From contig JAOSJZ010000001.1 in NCBI GenBank assembly GCA_027493885.1, positions 3,094,622 through 3,158,621 on the forward strand: a DNA stretch of 64,000 nucleotides, written 5' to 3'. This DNA comes from Gaiella sp. Its GTDB lineage: Bacteria; Actinomycetota; Thermoleophilia; Gaiellales; Gaiellaceae. The number at the start of each line of letters is the position of its first letter. Positions within the stretch are counted from its first letter, which is position 1. Of this stretch, positions 61,509-64,000 are shown one piece after another. The notes beneath the pieces are model-generated. The model did no database searches and had not been told where the DNA came from. It saw only the letters and a program-made list of their open reading frames with translations. The translations under genes were made by a program, and so were the position numbers.

Positions 61509-64000
61509 GTGAGTCTCTCGCTCGTGGTCGGCCCGGCGCATGCCGGGAAGGTCGCTCTCCTGCTCGACCGATATCTCGCCTCGATCGAGCGCGACCCCTG
61601 GCTGATCGTTCCGAACCGCGCGGACGTCGAGCGTGTCGAGCGCGAGCTGGTCGGGCGCAACGGCGGCCTCCTCGCCGGCACGATCGGGACGTTCGACACG
61701 CTCTTCGAGCTCCTAGCCCGCGGCGACGGCGACGGACGCCGGGTGATCGGGGACGTCGAGCGCGCCGTGCTCCTGCGCCGGGTCACGGACCGGGCGGGTG
61801 TGCCCGGGGCGCGGTTCGCCGGCCTCGGCGACGCCGTGGGACGCGCGCTTTCCGAGCTCGACGGGGCGCTCCTCGACTGGCACGACGTCCCCGGCTCGCT
61901 CGCCGACGTCGCGCGGGCATACCGCAGTGAGCTCGACCGGCTCGGCGCCTGGGACCGGGCGCTGCTCCGCCGGCGTGCGATCGAGCGCCTGACGGGCGAT
62001 CTCGACGCCTGGGGCGACAGCCCCGTGCTGGCATATGGCTTCGAGGACCTGACGGGTGCCGAGTGGCGGCTGCTCGAGGCGCTCTCCGCGCGGACGGACG
62101 TCCACGTCTCGATCCCGTACGAGCCCGGCCGCGCGGTGTACGACTCGCTGCGACGGACGGTCGACGATCTCGCGAGCCTCGCCGGCGACGCGGTCGTCGA
62201 GCTGCCACCCCGCGCGGGCGAGTACCTCCCGCCGGCGCTCGCCCACGTCGAGCGCGCACTCTTCGGCGGGGCCCGCACGGACGTCCCGCTCGACGGGTCG
62301 ATCCGCTGGCTCGAGGGCGCCGGTACGCGAGCCACGCTCGAGCTCGTCGCCGAGGAGGCCCTCGCGCTCATCCGCGCCGGGACGCCGCCCGAGGAGATCG
62401 CGCTCGTGTGCCCGTCGGTCGAAGCGGTGCGTCTCGCGCTCGACACGGCGTTCCAGGCGCTCGGTGTTCCGGTGGCGTTCGAGAGCAGGCGGTCGCTCCG
62501 CGCGACGCCGTTCGGCCATGCACTGCTCTCGTTGCTCCGCTTCGCCTGGCAGGGCGGAGAGCGGCCCGAGCTGTACGCGCACCTCCGCTCGCCCTACGCA
62601 GGCATTCCACGCAAGGACGTCGACTGGATCGAAGGCCGGCTGCGCGGGCGCGGGGTCACCGCCGGCGAGCGCGCAGCCGAGGTGACGGCCGAGCTCCGCG
62701 ACGGGCGCTCGCTGCCGCCGCTCGAGCTCGCCCTCTCCGACGGCGAGCCGCTCGCGATCGTGCATGCCCTCGCTGACGCGATGTTGCGCAATGCTTACGG
62801 AACGTCCGCGCCGCCGGTGGGAAGCCGTGCGCGGGCGGACCTCCGGGCGCACGACGCCGTCACACGAGCGCTCGACGAGCTCGCGAGCCTCGCCGGCTCC
62901 GGGGAGCCGGCCGGTCGGGGAGACGTTCTCGGCGCGCTCGATCGGGTGAGCATTCGCGGGGAAGGCACCGCGACCCCCGGGAAGGTCGCGGTGCTCGACC
63001 TCATGCGCGCGCGGACGCGGCGTTTCGACGTCGTCTTCGTCCTCGGGCTCGAGCAGGGTGCGCTCCCGCGGCGTCCGCGCGTCGAGCCGTTCCTGGGAGA
63101 CGACGAGCGCCGGGAGCTCGACGAGCGGCGCGGCGCCCGTCTCGTGCGCCCCGACCCCGCGAGCCGCGACCGCTACCTGTTCGCGACCGCCTGCTCGCGG
63201 CCGCGCCGGCGGCTCGTCCTCGTCCGTCAGGCCGTCGGGGACGAGGGCTCGCCGCGAGAGGCGAGCCCGTTCTGGGAAGCCGTGCGCGAGCTCTTCGACG
63301 ACGACGACGTCCGCCGGCACACGGTCCGCCGGCCGCTCTCGGCGCTCACGTCCGAGCTCGAGGCGGCGCCGACCGAGCGAGAGCGGCTGCGAGCGCTTGC
63401 AATCGCCGCCGCCGAGGCGCCTGCCGAGGCGACGGCGCTCGCGCGCGCGAACGGATGGGACCGCCGGCTGGCCCGGGCCACCCGGGCGTTCGCCCGCCCG
63501 ACGAACATCACGCACGAGCGCGCGCTGCGGCTTCTCTCGCGCGAGTCGTACTCGGTCTCCGAGCTCGAGCGGATGGCGTCGTGCTCTTCCGCCTGGTTCG
63601 TGGAGCGATACCTCCGCCCGGCGACCATCGACAAGGAGATCGACCGGATGCTGCGGGGCTCGATCCTGCACGCGGCGCTCCAGCGCTTCTACCTCAAGCT
63701 TCCCAGCGCGATCCCGGGCGCCGACCGGGTGACGGCGGAGAACGTCGAGGCGGCGGTCGCGCTCATGCGCGACTGCGTCGTCGACGCCGTGGAGACCGGC
63801 CTGCGGATCGAGGCCGGAGACCTCGGCCGCCGTGAGCTGGAGCAGGGCCTGCAGCGCGACCTCGAGCAACTCGTCCGGGACGAGGCGACGTCGACCTCGC
63901 CGTTCGTCCCGCGTCATCTCGAGGTGTCGTTCCGGTCGTTCGAGCTCGAGCCGGGCGTCGTCGTCAGCGGGAAGATCGACCGCGTCGACGGCGACCCGAT
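61509..64000 (+). CDS. AddB-like helicase/PD-(D/E)XK nuclease, 5' part (runs off the window)
   Basis: From GTG 61509 an open frame of 830 codons reaches the window edge. The N-terminus VSLSLVVGPAHAGKVALLLDRYL has a degenerate Walker A loop; GTIGTFDTLFELLARG and WLIVPNRADVERVERELVG follow as in AddB/RecBCD-type inactivated helicases. Near residue 640 the C-terminal part starts with SYSVSELERMASCSSAWFVERYL, then MLRGSILHAALQRFY and, at the edge, VSFRSFELEPGVVVSGKIDRVDGD, the D/E-x-K-type nuclease fold. Together with AddA it would resect double-strand breaks for RecA. No addA is visible in the window; it may follow downstream. Confidence 0.8.
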   Translation, partial: MSLSLVVGPAHAGKVALLLDRYLASIERDPWLIVPNRADVERVERELVGRNGGLLAGTIGTFDTLFELLARGDGDGRRVIGDVERAVLLRRVTDRAGVPGARFAGLGDAVGRALSELDGALLDWHDVPGSLADVARAYRSELDRLGAWDRALLRRRAIERLTGDLDAWGDSPVLAYGFEDLTGAEWRLLEALSARTDVHVSIPYEPGRAVYDSLRRTVDDLASLAGDAVVELPPRAGEYLPPALAHVERALFGGARTDVPLDGSIRWLEGAGTRATLELVAEEALALIRAGTPPEEIALVCPSVEAVRLALDTAFQALGVPVAFESRRSLRATPFGHALLSLLRFAWQGGERPELYAHLRSPYAGIPRKDVDWIEGRLRGRGVTAGERAAEVTAELRDGRSLPPLELALSDGEPLAIVHALADAMLRNAYGTSAPPVGSRARADLRAHDAVTRALDELASLAGSGEPAGRGDVLGALDRVSIRGEGTATPGKVAVLDLMRARTRRFDVVFVLGLEQGALPRRPRVEPFLGDDERRELDERRGARLVRPDPASRDRYLFATACSRPRRRLVLVRQAVGDEGSPREASPFWEAVRELFDDDDVRRHTVRRPLSALTSELEAAPTERERLRALAIAAAEAPAEATALARANGWDRRLARATRAFARPTNITHERALRLLSRESYSVSELERMASCSSAWFVERYLRPATIDKEIDRMLRGSILHAALQRFYLKLPSAIPGADRVTAENVEAAVALMRDCVVDAVETGLRIEAGDLGRRELEQGLQRDLEQLVRDEATSTSPFVPRHLEVSFRSFELEPGVVVSGKIDRVDGDP

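Overview
The window is GC-rich (about 70 %), densely packed actinobacterial DNA with many GTG starts and 4-bp ATGA/GTGA gene overlaps. The best guess is class Thermoleophilia (Solirubrobacterales/Gaiellales-like). This rests on the small secreted family at 50499-51149 (short export segment, LAPNSVGTAQLRANAV-type repeats, collagen-like GPA stretch) and a CxxC/CxxC mini-protein with an RGRKP tail at about 61.2 kb. No rRNA, tRNA, CRISPR array, IS element or phage gene was seen. About sixteen genes carry single-base frameshifts, mostly in G or C runs, inside otherwise well conserved reading frames. This points to indel errors in the assembly rather than wholesale decay, so I annotate these genes across the break.

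Layout. (1) 0-2.7 kb: 5' part of an FMN alpha-hydroxy-acid oxidase gene, a conserved hypothetical gene, a 208-bp GGCACCCC(C) minisatellite and a quinone-oxidoreductase-like MDR gene. (2) 2.7-13.4 kb: an M20 peptidase gene diverges, across a perfect 20-bp TA palindrome, from a long operon: FAH-family enzyme, HyuA, HyuB, an acetone-carboxylase-gamma-like zinc protein, SDR, mandelate-racemase-type enolase, ketopantoate-reductase-like protein, Gfo/Idh/MocA oxidoreductase and RidA. (3) 13.4-22.2 kb: a second RidA gene and an NMT1/SsuA-type ABC transporter on the minus strand; a GntR/FCD regulator, a cyclase-family hydrolase and a molybdopterin oxidoreductase on the plus strand; then a second, orphan substrate-binding protein gene. 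Both binding-protein genes have the same 17-bp AT-rich motif upstream. The second copy is followed by a 45-bp remnant of a gntR 3' end, so the module seems to have been duplicated and then reduced. (4) 22.2-36.3 kb: a translationally coupled catabolic operon with FAH, FAD amine oxidase, HyuB, SDR, an HcnABC/opine-oxidase-like trio, HyuA, a second HyuB and SDR, a cysteine hydrolase and an amidase. (5) 36.5-47.3 kb: a visibly lower-GC block with an acyl-CoA ligase, a TetR regulator, class III aminotransferase, aldehyde dehydrogenase and a dipeptide-type ABC transporter with a fused double ATPase. (6) 47.3-64 kb: a chimeric pseudogene, then chromosomal genes: cysteine-synthase-like enzyme, DNA methyltransferase-like protein, ComM, DprA, FAD oxidoreductase, ornithine-cyclodeaminase-like protein, PPOX flavoprotein, PntB/PntA2/PntA1 transhydrogenase, HD-GYP protein, isocitrate/isopropylmalate-type dehydrogenase, and an AddB-like helicase-nuclease gene running off the end.

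How the genes may work together (inference): regions 2-4 look like one expanded catabolic locus. ABC uptake brings in a small, probably nitrogen-containing substrate. FAD oxidases oxidise C-N bonds. HyuA/HyuB open or carboxylate a cyclic amide or ketone in an ATP-dependent step. Amidase, isochorismatase-like and cyclase-family enzymes hydrolyse the products, RidA proteins remove imines, and FAH and enolase-superfamily enzymes process the carbon chain. The substrate cannot be named from sequence alone.
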